Source: Candidatus Rifleibacteriota bacterium
GTDB lineage: Bacteria; Muiribacteriota; Ozemobacteria; Ozemobacterales; Ozemobacteraceae
Length of the DNA stretch: 51,807 nt
Assembly (NCBI GenBank): GCA_012517355.1
Contig: JAAYVD010000148.1
Span: forward strand, 1 to 51,807
Reading direction: 5' to 3'
The notes under the pieces were generated by a model that made no database searches, had not been told where the DNA came from, and saw nothing but the letters and a program-made list of their open reading frames with translations. Each line of letters starts with the position of its first letter. Within the stretch, counting starts at the first letter, position 1. A program made the translations under genes and the position numbers. This document shows, piece after piece, positions 42,133 through 50,626 of this stretch.

Positions 42133-44613
42133 ATGTCCAGACGCATCGTGATCATCGGCGGAGTCGCCGGCGGGGCCTCGGCCGCCACCCGGGCCCGCCG
42201 TCTCGACGAGGAGGCCGAGATCGTCGTTCTCGAACGCGGTCCGTTCGTCAGTTTCGCCAACTGCGGCCTGCCGTATCACATCGGGGGGATCATCAAGAAC
42301 CGGGATGATCTCCTCCTGCAGACTCCCGAGTCCCTGCGCCAGCGGTTCAACCTCGACGTGCGGGTTCGCTGCGAGGCGGTGAAGATCCTGCCCGACCGCC
42401 ACCAGGTGGTCGTCATGGACCTGGAGAAGAACCGGGAATACACCCTCGACTACGACGACCTGATCCTGGCCCCGGGCGCCGAGCCCTTCCGCCCCCCCCT
42501 GCCCGGGATCGACCAGCCCAACGTCTTCACGCTCCGCACCATCCCCGACATGGACCGGATCATCGGATGGCTCGACAGCCACCCGGTGCGGCACGTTGCC
42601 GTGGTCGGCGCGGGCTTCATCGGCCTCGAGATCGTGGAAAACCTCCGGCACCGCGGCCTGGCCGTCAGCCTGATCGAAAAGGAGAAACAGGTCATGCCGC
42701 CGCTCGACGCGGAAATGGCCTCCCTTCTCCACAAGCATCTCCGGTTCCACGGCGTCGACCTGCGCCTGGGCCAGACCGTGACCAGCATCACCAGCGGCGG
42801 CCAGCGCACCTCCATCACCTTCGCCGACGCCTCCCCGCTCGAGACCGACGCCATCGTCATGGCCATCGGGGTCCGGGCCGAGGTCAAGCTGGCGAAGGAA
42901 GCCGGCCTCGCCCTCGGCAAGCGCGGCGGCATCCAGGTCGATGCCCACCTGCGCACGTCCGACCCCCACATCTACGCCGTCGGCGACACCATCGAGACGG
43001 TTGACATCGTGTCTGGGGAACCGACGATGGTCTGGTTGGCGGGGCCGGCCAACCGCCAGGGTCGCCTGGCCGCCGATGCGATCTGCGGGGAGACCCCCGA
43101 GCCTTTCCGCGGCACGCAGGCGACCTGGATCTGCAAGGTGTTCGACCTGACCGTGGCCGCCACCGGGCATTCCGAAAAACTGCTCAAGCGCCTGGGCCGC
43201 TCCTTCGCCAAGGTCTACACCCACCCCGCCAGCCATGCGGGCTATTACCCCGGCGCCTTCCCCATGAGCCTCAAGCTGCTCTACGATCCGGCCGACGGCA
43301 AGGTCCTGGGCTGTTCGGCGGTCGGCAGCGAAGGCGTCGACAAGCGCATCGACGTGGTGGCCACCGCCATCTTCGGCCGGATGACGGTGCAGGACCTGGC
43401 AAGCCTCGAACTGGCCTATGCCCCGCCCTACGGGTCGGCCAAGGACCCGGTCAACATGGCCGGCATGGTGGCCGCCAACATCATGGCGGGAACCCACCAG
43501 GCCATCACCGTCGACCAGATCCCTGCCCTCCCCCCCGATTCCTACCTCCTGGTCGACACCCGCACCCTCACCGAGCACGAGGCCGGCTACATCCCGGGAT
43601 CTCTGCACATCCCGCTGGACGACCTGCGCGCCCGCCTCGACGAGCTGCCGCGCGACAAGGAGATCATCCTCTACTGCCAGGTCGGGCTGCGGGGCTACCT
43701 CGCCAACCGCATCCTCGCCCAGAAGGGGTTCCGGTCGCGGAACCTGCTGGGAGGTTACAAGACCTGGAGCATGTTCCACGAGGAGGCCTTGCGCGGCACC
43801 CCTGAGCCCAAGCCGGTCGGGGAATCCTTCTGCAGCACCCCCAAGACCATGCCCCAGCCGCCGGGCGACGTCTTCGACCTCGACGCCTGCGGCCTGCAGT
43901 GCCCGGGCCCCCTTCTCAAGATGCGGGAACGCATGGACCAGCTGGCCGTCGGCCAGTATCTGCGGGTCACCGCCACCGATCCGGGGTTCCCGGCCGACGC
44001 GGCCGCCTGGTGCAACCGTTCGGGGAACCGCCTGGTTTCTGCCACGCCCGAGGGCGGCCGCTACGTCGCCCTCCTCGAGAAGACCGCGGCCGGCCTGTCT
44101 CCCGCGGTGGCCTGCCCGACCCCGGCGGCAGGGGCGCGGGGGAAGAACCGTCTCACCATGGTCGTGTTCAGCGCCGATCTCGACCGCGCCTTCGCCACCT
44201 TCATCATCGCCAACGGCGCGGCGGCCATGGGCATGGAGGTGACGCTGTTCTTCACGTTCTGGGGCCTGAACATCCTGCGCCGGAAGGACCCGCCCACCGT
44301 CGAGAAGACGGCCCTGGAATCGATGTTCGGGATGATGATGCCCCGCGGCCCGGAGGCGCTGGGCCTGTCGAAGATGCACTTCGCCGGCCTGGGCACGGCC
44401 ATGATGAAGCATGTCATGGACACCAAGAAGGTCACCCCCCTTCCCGAGTTGATCGCCTCCGCCAAGGCGGCGGGAGTCAAACTGGTGGCCTGCACCATGA
44501 GCATGGACGTTATGGGCCTGAAGAAGTCGGAACTGATCGACGGCGTGGAGGAAGGCGGCGTGGCGGCCTACCTCGACTCGGCGGCCGCCTCCGGCATCAA
44601 CCTGTTCGTCTGA
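42133..44613 (+). CDS. CoA-disulfide reductase-rhodanese-TusA-DsrE2 fusion enzyme
   Basis: Four sulfur-handling domains in one chain of 826 residues. Residues 1-450: FAD/NAD(P)-dependent CoA-disulfide or CoA-persulfide reductase (IIGGVAGGASAATRARR, redox Cys44 in SFANCGLPY, VVGAGFIGLEIVENL). About 470-560: rhodanese domain with Cys515 in LYCQVGLRGY. About 580-655: TusA domain with the CPxP motif (CGLQCPGPLLKM, Cys590). About 670-826: DsrE2-type domain with Cys787 in VACTMSMDVMG. All four catalytic or carrier cysteines are present, so sulfur can be relayed between domains, probably for polysulfide/persulfide reduction or trafficking in the cytoplasm. ATG at 42133 follows GAGGAGG. It lies 36 bases after the ArsR gene and is almost certainly its target. 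Confidence 0.93.
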   Translation: MSRRIVIIGGVAGGASAATRARRLDEEAEIVVLERGPFVSFANCGLPYHIGGIIKNRDDLLLQTPESLRQRFNLDVRVRCEAVKILPDRHQVVVMDLEKNREYTLDYDDLILAPGAEPFRPPLPGIDQPNVFTLRTIPDMDRIIGWLDSHPVRHVAVVGAGFIGLEIVENLRHRGLAVSLIEKEKQVMPPLDAEMASLLHKHLRFHGVDLRLGQTVTSITSGGQRTSITFADASPLETDAIVMAIGVRAEVKLAKEAGLALGKRGGIQVDAHLRTSDPHIYAVGDTIETVDIVSGEPTMVWLAGPANRQGRLAADAICGETPEPFRGTQATWICKVFDLTVAATGHSEKLLKRLGRSFAKVYTHPASHAGYYPGAFPMSLKLLYDPADGKVLGCSAVGSEGVDKRIDVVATAIFGRMTVQDLASLELAYAPPYGSAKDPVNMAGMVAANIMAGTHQAITVDQIPALPPDSYLLVDTRTLTEHEAGYIPGSLHIPLDDLRARLDELPRDKEIILYCQVGLRGYLANRILAQKGFRSRNLLGGYKTWSMFHEEALRGTPEPKPVGESFCSTPKTMPQPPGDVFDLDACGLQCPGPLLKMRERMDQLAVGQYLRVTATDPGFPADAAAWCNRSGNRLVSATPEGGRYVALLEKTAAGLSPAVACPTPAAGARGKNRLTMVVFSADLDRAFATFIIANGAAAMGMEVTLFFTFWGLNILRRKDPPTVEKTALESMFGMMMPRGPEALGLSKMHFAGLGTAMMKHVMDTKKVTPLPELIASAKAAGVKLVACTMSMDVMGLKKSELIDGVEEGGVAAYLDSAAASGINLFV

Positions 44614-44632
44614 CCCTGGCAGGATCTTCATC

Positions 44633-44654
44633 GGGGCGGGGGAAACCCCGCCCC
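44633..44654 (+). terminator. Terminator of the arsR-CoA-disulfide reductase operon
   Basis: Nine-base stem GGGGCGGGG/CCCCGCCCC with GAAA tetraloop, then TCCTGTTTCC. It lies 20 bases after the stop. Confidence 0.6.
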
Positions 44655-45527
44655 TCCTGTTTCCGGCATCAGCAGGAGGTCATCCCCTGCCCAAGGGATT
44701 GGCACCCCCTTCCGTTCGGCCCGCCTCCTCGGGGGCACTCTCCAGGACGTCCCCCCCGCATCAGACCTTTGCCGAGCCGCCATCGACCCGCAGAAAAGAA
44801 GGTACAGTCACGCCCGACAGCCTGGAGAGCGGATGAGACCAGTGCAATCCCCGCTCATGCAGCTTTCAGAGGGGCTGTCAAGGGGGCACCAGAAATTGTT
44901 TTTCCACCATCCGAACCCCTGTCGGAATCATTATCCCCAAGGTTTTCCACATTCTCCACCGAAAATTTTGTACCACGATGTTGATCGACGGAGGGCAGGG
45001 AATGACGCCGGGATGGTCACCTCCGCCCCTGTTTTGCCGGTGTTTTTCCAGGTTTGCCGACGTTGGGGAAATACCCTCCGCGGGATTTTGCTTATCATCT
45101 ATCTGATAATAATATGGGGCGACTGGGGAAAACCCCGAGAACCCTTTCTGGGCCTTGATTCTGAGCCCAGAGCGTCCGGGAACCTGGAATTCGCCTGACG
45201 GGGTTTGCCTTCACCCTGGATGGCTGAATGCCCTCAGTCCACGAGGGATTACCGGTGTTTCGTGGATGCCCCCCGGGAGAGATCGGAAGGCCCCGGCCGT
45301 CTCCCGCGCCGGGATCTGCTGCTCGCCCGGCCTGGAGATCTGCGCCCTTTCGCGCCCATTCGCGCTCACCCGTGGCCGGGTCCACCTGGCCATTTCCCGG
45401 CAGGATTCCATGGCAAGGGCGGGAGCGGCGGGGTTGGCCGCCCGGAGCAAACCCCAACCCCGGGAGTGGGCTCAGGGCGCTGTGGAAGGGCGACGCGGGG
45501 AAGGGAAATCCTTCTTCTGAAGGCGGG
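44655..45527. other. Long AT-richer gene-free region with DnaA-box-like motifs
   Basis: About 870 bases without a credible gene, upstream of nothing obvious because dnaX converges on it. Within it are TTATCCCCA (44931-44939) and TTTTCCACA (44943-44951), each one mismatch from the DnaA box TTATCCACA, further TTTTCCACC (about 44900) and reverse-strand TTTTCCCCA (about 45124-45132), and an AT-rich patch at 45085-45115 with the inverted repeat TTATCA-N6-TGATAA. This could be an origin-like or other protein-binding region; the evidence is only motif-level. Confidence 0.35.
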
Positions 45528-47321
45528 TCAGGGCTTCTCCACCTGGGTGACCTCTCCCCCGAAGACGCTGAGGGCTTCAGAGACGGCCGGCTTGTCGATG
45601 ATGGCCTGGCGGGCCGCCCGGTCGATTTTGGCGATCTCCTCCTGGTGGTTGATCCGGGGCGGGGGGGCCGCGCCGGCAGGGGGTGGGTTCCCCACCGTGG
45701 TACCCGGCAGGCCCGCCGGTCCAGCCGGCCCGGTCGCCGGCTCCCGCCCCGGGGAACCAGTCGCCTGCCGATCGGCCGGACCGATGAGCCGGAGGGTCTG
45801 GAACGCTCCCAGGTCGGCCTCCAGGTGGGCCCTGAGGGTCTCCAGGGTCTTGGGCTCGCGGCATTTGACCACCGCGAAATCGCTTTCGAGACCGATCGTC
45901 AGCACCCCGTTCTGCAACCCCTCCAGCGCGGCATTCTGGAACAACGCGCCGAGAATCCGGGAGGACCGGGACAGGCGGCTTTTCGAGTCGCGGAACCGCT
46001 CGGCCAGCGAAGGCTCGGCCGACCGCCCCGGGGTGGGCCTGGGTTCGGCGACGGTGGGGGCGCGCAGCGGCAGGGGGGTGGGGCGGGTTTCCACCGTGGC
46101 CGGCCGGGGCGCCGCCAGCAGCGGCGATTTCAGGCGGCCCTCGACCTGGTCGAGCCGCCGCTCGAGCCCCTCGTTTCCCACCGAGATCTCGCGCAGGGCC
46201 ATCCGCACCAGCTCGACCTCGAACAGGATCCGCGGGGACACGGAGTGGCGCAGGCCGGTGAGGGAGCGCTCGAGACGGGTCACCACCCCGACCAGGAATT
46301 CCACGGGGACGGCCGCCACCTGTTCCTGCATCTCCCGGGCATGCTCGGGAACCACCTCGAGGAATCCCGCGGCGGTGGCGTCGAGCTTCAGCAGCAGGCA
46401 CTTGCGCAGGTATTCGAGCAGGTCGCGGCCGATCGGGCCGACGTCGTAGCCCCCGTAGAACAGGTCGTTGAGCTGCCGCAGCAGGCCCGGCACGTCGCGG
46501 GTCAGCAGGCTGCCGGCCAGCCCACGCAGGACCGGGTAGCCGAGACGGCGGGTGATGGCCAGCACATCATCGACCGTGGCCACGCCGGTGGTCTGGAAGG
46601 AGGTGACCTGGTCGAGCAGCCCGAGGGCATCGCGGAACCCGCCCTGGGCGCACTCGGCGATCAGGTGCAGGGCTTCCGGCTTCACCTCGGGGAACTGGTC
46701 GGGATGCTCGGTCCGCTCGCGCCCCACCACGTCGGCCAGCCGGCTGATGATGACTTTCTGCGGGATGGGGTGGAAATCGAAACACTGGCAGCGCGAGATG
46801 ATCGTGGCCGGCACCTTCTGCTGCTCGGTGGTGGCCAGCACGAAGATCACCCGGGGGGGCGGCTCCTCGAGGGTCTTGAGGAAGGCGTTGAAGGCCGACC
46901 CCGACAGCATGTGGACCTCGTCGATGATGTAGACCTTGTACTGGCCCTCCACCGGCATGAACTTCACCTTCTCGCGCATCTGCCGGATGTCCTCGACGCT
47001 GTTGTTGCTGGCCGCGTCGATCTCGATGATGTCCATGAAGTTCAGTTCCTCGATGCGCTGGCAGACATCGCAGGTGCGGCAGCAGTCGACCGGCCCCTTG
47101 CCCTGGGTGACCGGCTGCCGGCAGTTCAGGATCTTGGCCAGCAGCCGCGCCGCCGAGGTCTTGCCGGTGCCGCGCGGACCGGAGAACAGGTAGGCATGGG
47201 CGATCCGGCTGGACGAAACGGCCGCCTGGAGGGTGCGGGTGATGTGATCCTGGCCCAGCAGTTCGGAGAAGGACTGCGGGCGATACTTGCGATAGAGGTT
47301 CTGCTTGGCGAGCTGCTGCAT
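45528..47321 (-). CDS. dnaX: DNA polymerase III subunit gamma/tau
   Basis: Clamp-loader ATPase. MQQLAKQNLYRKYRPQSFSELLGQDHI at the start, Walker A GPRGTGKTS (about 50), zinc-binding cysteines CCRTCDVC, DEVHML, LEEPPPRVIFVLATTEQQKVP with SRCQCF sensor, then AAA+ lid and collar domains and a long Pro/Arg-rich tau-type linker from about residue 400. A C-terminal domain follows (RILGALFQNAALEGLQNGVLTIGLESDFAVVK...). Length 597 residues fits full tau. No A-rich slippery site was noticed, so a frameshifted gamma form is not predicted. ATG at 47321 has GGAGG six bases upstream. Confidence 0.96.
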   Translation of the reverse strand: MQQLAKQNLYRKYRPQSFSELLGQDHITRTLQAAVSSSRIAHAYLFSGPRGTGKTSAARLLAKILNCRQPVTQGKGPVDCCRTCDVCQRIEELNFMDIIEIDAASNNSVEDIRQMREKVKFMPVEGQYKVYIIDEVHMLSGSAFNAFLKTLEEPPPRVIFVLATTEQQKVPATIISRCQCFDFHPIPQKVIISRLADVVGRERTEHPDQFPEVKPEALHLIAECAQGGFRDALGLLDQVTSFQTTGVATVDDVLAITRRLGYPVLRGLAGSLLTRDVPGLLRQLNDLFYGGYDVGPIGRDLLEYLRKCLLLKLDATAAGFLEVVPEHAREMQEQVAAVPVEFLVGVVTRLERSLTGLRHSVSPRILFEVELVRMALREISVGNEGLERRLDQVEGRLKSPLLAAPRPATVETRPTPLPLRAPTVAEPRPTPGRSAEPSLAERFRDSKSRLSRSSRILGALFQNAALEGLQNGVLTIGLESDFAVVKCREPKTLETLRAHLEADLGAFQTLRLIGPADRQATGSPGREPATGPAGPAGLPGTTVGNPPPAGAAPPPRINHQEEIAKIDRAARQAIIDKPAVSEALSVFGGEVTQVEKP

Positions 47322-47357
47322 GGAGGGCCTCCCACGCCATCGGTTCGGAATGGGCCC

Positions 47358-47386
47358 ATTCTACCGGAATCCGCCTCTTTTGAGAA
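47358..47386 (-). promoter_or_regulatory. Possible dnaX promoter
   Basis: On the minus strand TTCTCA, 17-bp spacer, TAGAAT (47358-47363), about 37 bases before the ATG. Confidence 0.4.
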
Positions 47387-47462
47387 CCGCCCGGGCCACC
47401 CGGGTTTTCCCCGCCCGGCGGTCCGGTGACCTCCCGCAGGACCGGTCTCCCGACCGGGACTC

Positions 47463-50192
47463 TCAGGACCTGGCTTTGGCCAGGATCCGCCGCAGGTCGA
47501 TCCGCGAGTAGCCCAGGTGGCTGGCGAGGGTCATCAGGGCCCGCTCCTCGTCGACGGACACCTCCCCGTCGGCCCAGGCCATCCGGGCGGCGGCGGACAG
47601 CAGATTGAGGGCTTCGCGAGGGGTCGCCGGCACCGGCAGCCGGACTTCGCCGCGCCGCACCGCCGCGATCATGGCCCGCAACCGGGCTTCGCCCACCCCG
47701 AATGAGGCGGCCATCCGGGCCAGGAGGTCCAGTTCGGCGGGAGACTCCTTCCCGTCGGCCAGCAGGACCTGGACCGCCACCTGGAGGACATCCAGGCCGG
47801 CCGGCGGCCCTCCGTCCGGGGCTCCATCACTGGTGGGTTCCCGGCCGGCGGACGCCGGTTCGGATCCCCCTGCCGCGGGAAGGGGCGGGGCACCGGCCTT
47901 TCCCGGGTCGGCGGCGGCCTGGGCCACGCCGGCCTGGTATTTCCGTTTCCATTCCTGCCCCAGGATCTGCTTCACATCGGCCTCCGAGTAGCCGAGCAGC
48001 TTCGCCAGGCGATGGAAGGACTGTTCCTCGGCCGGGTCGAGCGTCCCGTCGGCGAGGGCGACCCGGGCTGCCGCCTGCAGAAAGCCCTTGGCGGCTTCGG
48101 GCGAGCCGACCTCGGGAACGTGGACCCGCCCCGCCTGCATTTCGCGGATCATGGCCTGCAGGCGGGGTTCCCGGATCCCGCAACCGGCCGCCGCCTCGCG
48201 CAGGAGCTTCATCTCCGGCGGGTCGATCCGGCCGTCGGCCAGGGCCATCTGGATCATCACGAAGACCAGGTCGGTCCCCCGGTCGGACACGAGCCCCGGG
48301 GAGGCCGACGGCGCCCCGGGAGAAGGGGTGGCGGCCGCCGCCGCGGCCCGCAGCCGTTGCACCTCGGGGTCGAACTCGGAGGCGACCCGTTCCAGGATCC
48401 AACCGGCCTCCCCTTCGTTCAGGATGGTGCTGCAGTAGGGGCATTGCACCGAGAAGGTCGAGGCGAGCGGTCCCCCGCACTGCGGGCAGTGGGCGCTCGA
48501 CAGGGTCATGCGGTCGTCGGTCTTCCGCCCGTGCCGACGGCCCAGGATGAACACGTCACGCATCAGGCAGGGGGTCTGGCTGTCGCGATCGACCTGCCCG
48601 TCGGGCTTCACGAACACCGGGATGCCGCTCCAGACCACCAGCAGAAACACCCGGTCGAGATCGGGGGCCAGGGTCGCCCCGCGCAGCCGGACCGACCCCA
48701 GGGCCACGTTTTCGTGGAAACACCACCCCTGCGGGTCGGGATGCTGCAGCCGGGCGGCGAACCGGTCACGGAAGGCCGGCAGGGCGAACCGGGCGATCGC
48801 TTCGGCCTTCCGCTCCCGTTCCGCCTGCCGGAACATCCAGAACAGGACGCCGCCGCGGTCCTCGATCTGCTGGATCGACAGGGCCGGATCGGCCGTCACC
48901 AGGTCGCGCCACCCTGGCAGGGAATCGGGTTCGAGGTATTCCCACTCGCAGGCCTGGGTGATCTTGGCCAGCACCCAGTCGTGGGCTCCCGACCGGATGA
49001 ACGAACCGCAGACCCGACAGACCGTGGCCTGGCCGATCTCGAGAGGGGCGCTGCAGTTGGGACAGTGACCTTCCAGCAGCCCTGGCCGGGCCAGGGTCTG
49101 GGCCGACGGCCGGCGGATGAAGGTCCAGTATTCGCTGAACTGGCGGCGATGCTCCTCCTCGGCGAGGGTCTCCCCGGTCTTCAGGTCGATGAGGGAATCG
49201 GCGGAACTGGCCCGCAGGTAGACGTGGACGATGTCGAAGTTCGGGTCGGTGTTGACCTGGACGGCCCGGTTCTCGTAGATGGTCATCGCCTGGTGCCGGA
49301 ACCGGATGCCGGCGGCCTGCTGTTCGGCCACCTGCAACCGGAACTGCTCGAAAAGGGCATCGGCGATCACCGGCTCGAGGGCCCCGATCTGCTGGTCATA
49401 CCAGGCGTTCTGCACCTTCCAGAACAACTGGTCGACCCGCTTGAGGAAGTCCTCGATGCGGAAGGCGGGGTCGCGGCGGGTGAGATCGGTCAGGGCGCGC
49501 GACATGAGGGCGGCCTTCTGCAGGTGCAGCAGCCCGGCGTTCGGCCCCTTCTCCTCGTCCGCGTCCTGCCGCGGCGTGTCGCCGGTCAGCCCCTGCCAGA
49601 CCTCGGCGACCCGCTGGGGGAACTTCTCGAACTCGACCTGCAGCAGGTCGAACCAGTCGCCTTCCTCGCGCCAGCCCCGGTTGCCCAGCTGCTTCCGCTG
49701 GGCGTGACTGAGGCTGACCCCCAGGTCGCAGGTGAACCGGGTGTAGCGGGGCCGGACGCGCCCCGCCACCCGCGTGGCCACGAGCTGCAACACGGGGAAC
49801 AGCAGGAACGGCACGGCCGGCCGCCGGATCACCAGCCAGCAGAGCGCTGACAGGCCGAGACCGCACAGGGCGAAAGGCCTTCCCTTGAGGCGTTTCTTCT
49901 GCCAGAGGTAGGTCGGCCAGAAGAACAGCGCCAACAGCACCGGCGCTTCCAGCGGAGCGACCAGGAGATAGAAGAAGACGAACAGGAGCGACCCGGCATA
50001 GACGCTGACCAGCGCCCCGACCCAGAATTCGGCCCGCAGGCAGAGCACCACGACCATGCCCAGCCCGAACAGGTAGGCGATGTCGGCGGGCATCTCGCGG
50101 GACATCTCCTGCTGATACCAGAAGGCCATCAGCCCCGCCAGCGCGAACAACAGCACCAGCAGGATCTTGAACTGACCGCGGGTCAGACGCAT
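47463..50192 (-). CDS. TIM44-like/zinc-ribbon membrane protein with tandem TerB-like domains
   Basis: ATG at 50192 follows AGGAGA. The first 145 residues hold several membrane helices (ILLVLLFALAGLMAFWY; AYLFGLGMVVVLCL; YAGSLLFVFFYLLVAPL; LCGLGLSALCWLVI). Residues about 240-370 form a TIM44-like domain (FRIEDFLKRVDQLFWKVQNAWYDQQ...), followed by a zinc ribbon CPNCSAPL...CRVCG (about 376-395) and a second CPQCGGPL...CPYC (about 568-585). The C-terminal third has four TerB-like helical units in two pairs (QMALADGRIDPPE, RVALADGTLDPAEE, QVLLADGKESPAEL, RMAWADGEVSVDEE), with ADG acidic loops that could bind metal. The function is unknown; the mix suggests a membrane assembly scaffold responding to metal or stress. 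Confidence 0.85.
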   Translation of the reverse strand: MRLTRGQFKILLVLLFALAGLMAFWYQQEMSREMPADIAYLFGLGMVVVLCLRAEFWVGALVSVYAGSLLFVFFYLLVAPLEAPVLLALFFWPTYLWQKKRLKGRPFALCGLGLSALCWLVIRRPAVPFLLFPVLQLVATRVAGRVRPRYTRFTCDLGVSLSHAQRKQLGNRGWREEGDWFDLLQVEFEKFPQRVAEVWQGLTGDTPRQDADEEKGPNAGLLHLQKAALMSRALTDLTRRDPAFRIEDFLKRVDQLFWKVQNAWYDQQIGALEPVIADALFEQFRLQVAEQQAAGIRFRHQAMTIYENRAVQVNTDPNFDIVHVYLRASSADSLIDLKTGETLAEEEHRRQFSEYWTFIRRPSAQTLARPGLLEGHCPNCSAPLEIGQATVCRVCGSFIRSGAHDWVLAKITQACEWEYLEPDSLPGWRDLVTADPALSIQQIEDRGGVLFWMFRQAERERKAEAIARFALPAFRDRFAARLQHPDPQGWCFHENVALGSVRLRGATLAPDLDRVFLLVVWSGIPVFVKPDGQVDRDSQTPCLMRDVFILGRRHGRKTDDRMTLSSAHCPQCGGPLASTFSVQCPYCSTILNEGEAGWILERVASEFDPEVQRLRAAAAAATPSPGAPSASPGLVSDRGTDLVFVMIQMALADGRIDPPEMKLLREAAAGCGIREPRLQAMIREMQAGRVHVPEVGSPEAAKGFLQAAARVALADGTLDPAEEQSFHRLAKLLGYSEADVKQILGQEWKRKYQAGVAQAAADPGKAGAPPLPAAGGSEPASAGREPTSDGAPDGGPPAGLDVLQVAVQVLLADGKESPAELDLLARMAASFGVGEARLRAMIAAVRRGEVRLPVPATPREALNLLSAAARMAWADGEVSVDEERALMTLASHLGYSRIDLRRILAKARS

Positions 50193-50626
50193 CGCCCGAT
50201 TCTCCTGTCGGCCGACTGCCACGCCGGCTTCCCTGCCGGCCGGCCCGGCAGGGGGGGGGAACACTCATCGAAACCACGGGACCGGCCGTCCCCCCTTCCC
50301 AGACTATCAACCCTTGCCCGTCAGGACAAGCCATTCCGGCCATCCTCCCCACGGTCTCATGGCCGCGCGTCGCCAAGCCACCCTCTCCTCGGCCATCCGG
50401 GGCGTTCCTGATGGATGCCCATGGTCGCAGGCCTTCTCTCCATCCGGGAAACAGGCCGGGCAAGGCCGGGAAGCAGCTTCAACGCGCCAAGGGTGAGTTC
50501 CTGCTCTTCGCCGACAGGGATTGGGTTTCCCTGGCCAACCGTGGTAGGATGGGGTGGTCCGCCACAGGCGGGCCGATGGCTGGTCGTTTCCAGGACCGGT
50601 CATCCGACGGGAAGGCGACCCCCGGG
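50193..50626. other. Divergent intergenic region before the cNMP-binding gene
   Basis: About 430 bases. It contains a possible promoter for the downstream gene (50521-50550). No RNA gene or repeat copy was recognised. Confidence 0.45.
50521..50550 (+). promoter_or_regulatory. Possible promoter of the cNMP-binding gene
   Basis: TTGGGT (50521-50526), 18-bp spacer, TAGGAT (50545-50550), about 75 bases before the ATG at 50627. Confidence 0.35.

Noticed and set aside
40297-44631. Very long minus-strand open frame antisense to the CoA-disulfide reductase gene
   Set aside because: Only the last 424 codons (from ATG 41571 with AGGAGG and signal peptide) look like protein. The rest is a high-GC antisense shadow of a well-supported plus-strand gene.
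44833-45198. 121-codon plus-strand frame in the gene-free region
   Set aside because: No ribosome site, unusual composition and no recognisable domain. The region looks non-coding.
45528-46300. Programmed frameshift site in dnaX
   Set aside because: No A-rich slippery heptamer or matching stimulator was seen in the linker-coding region.
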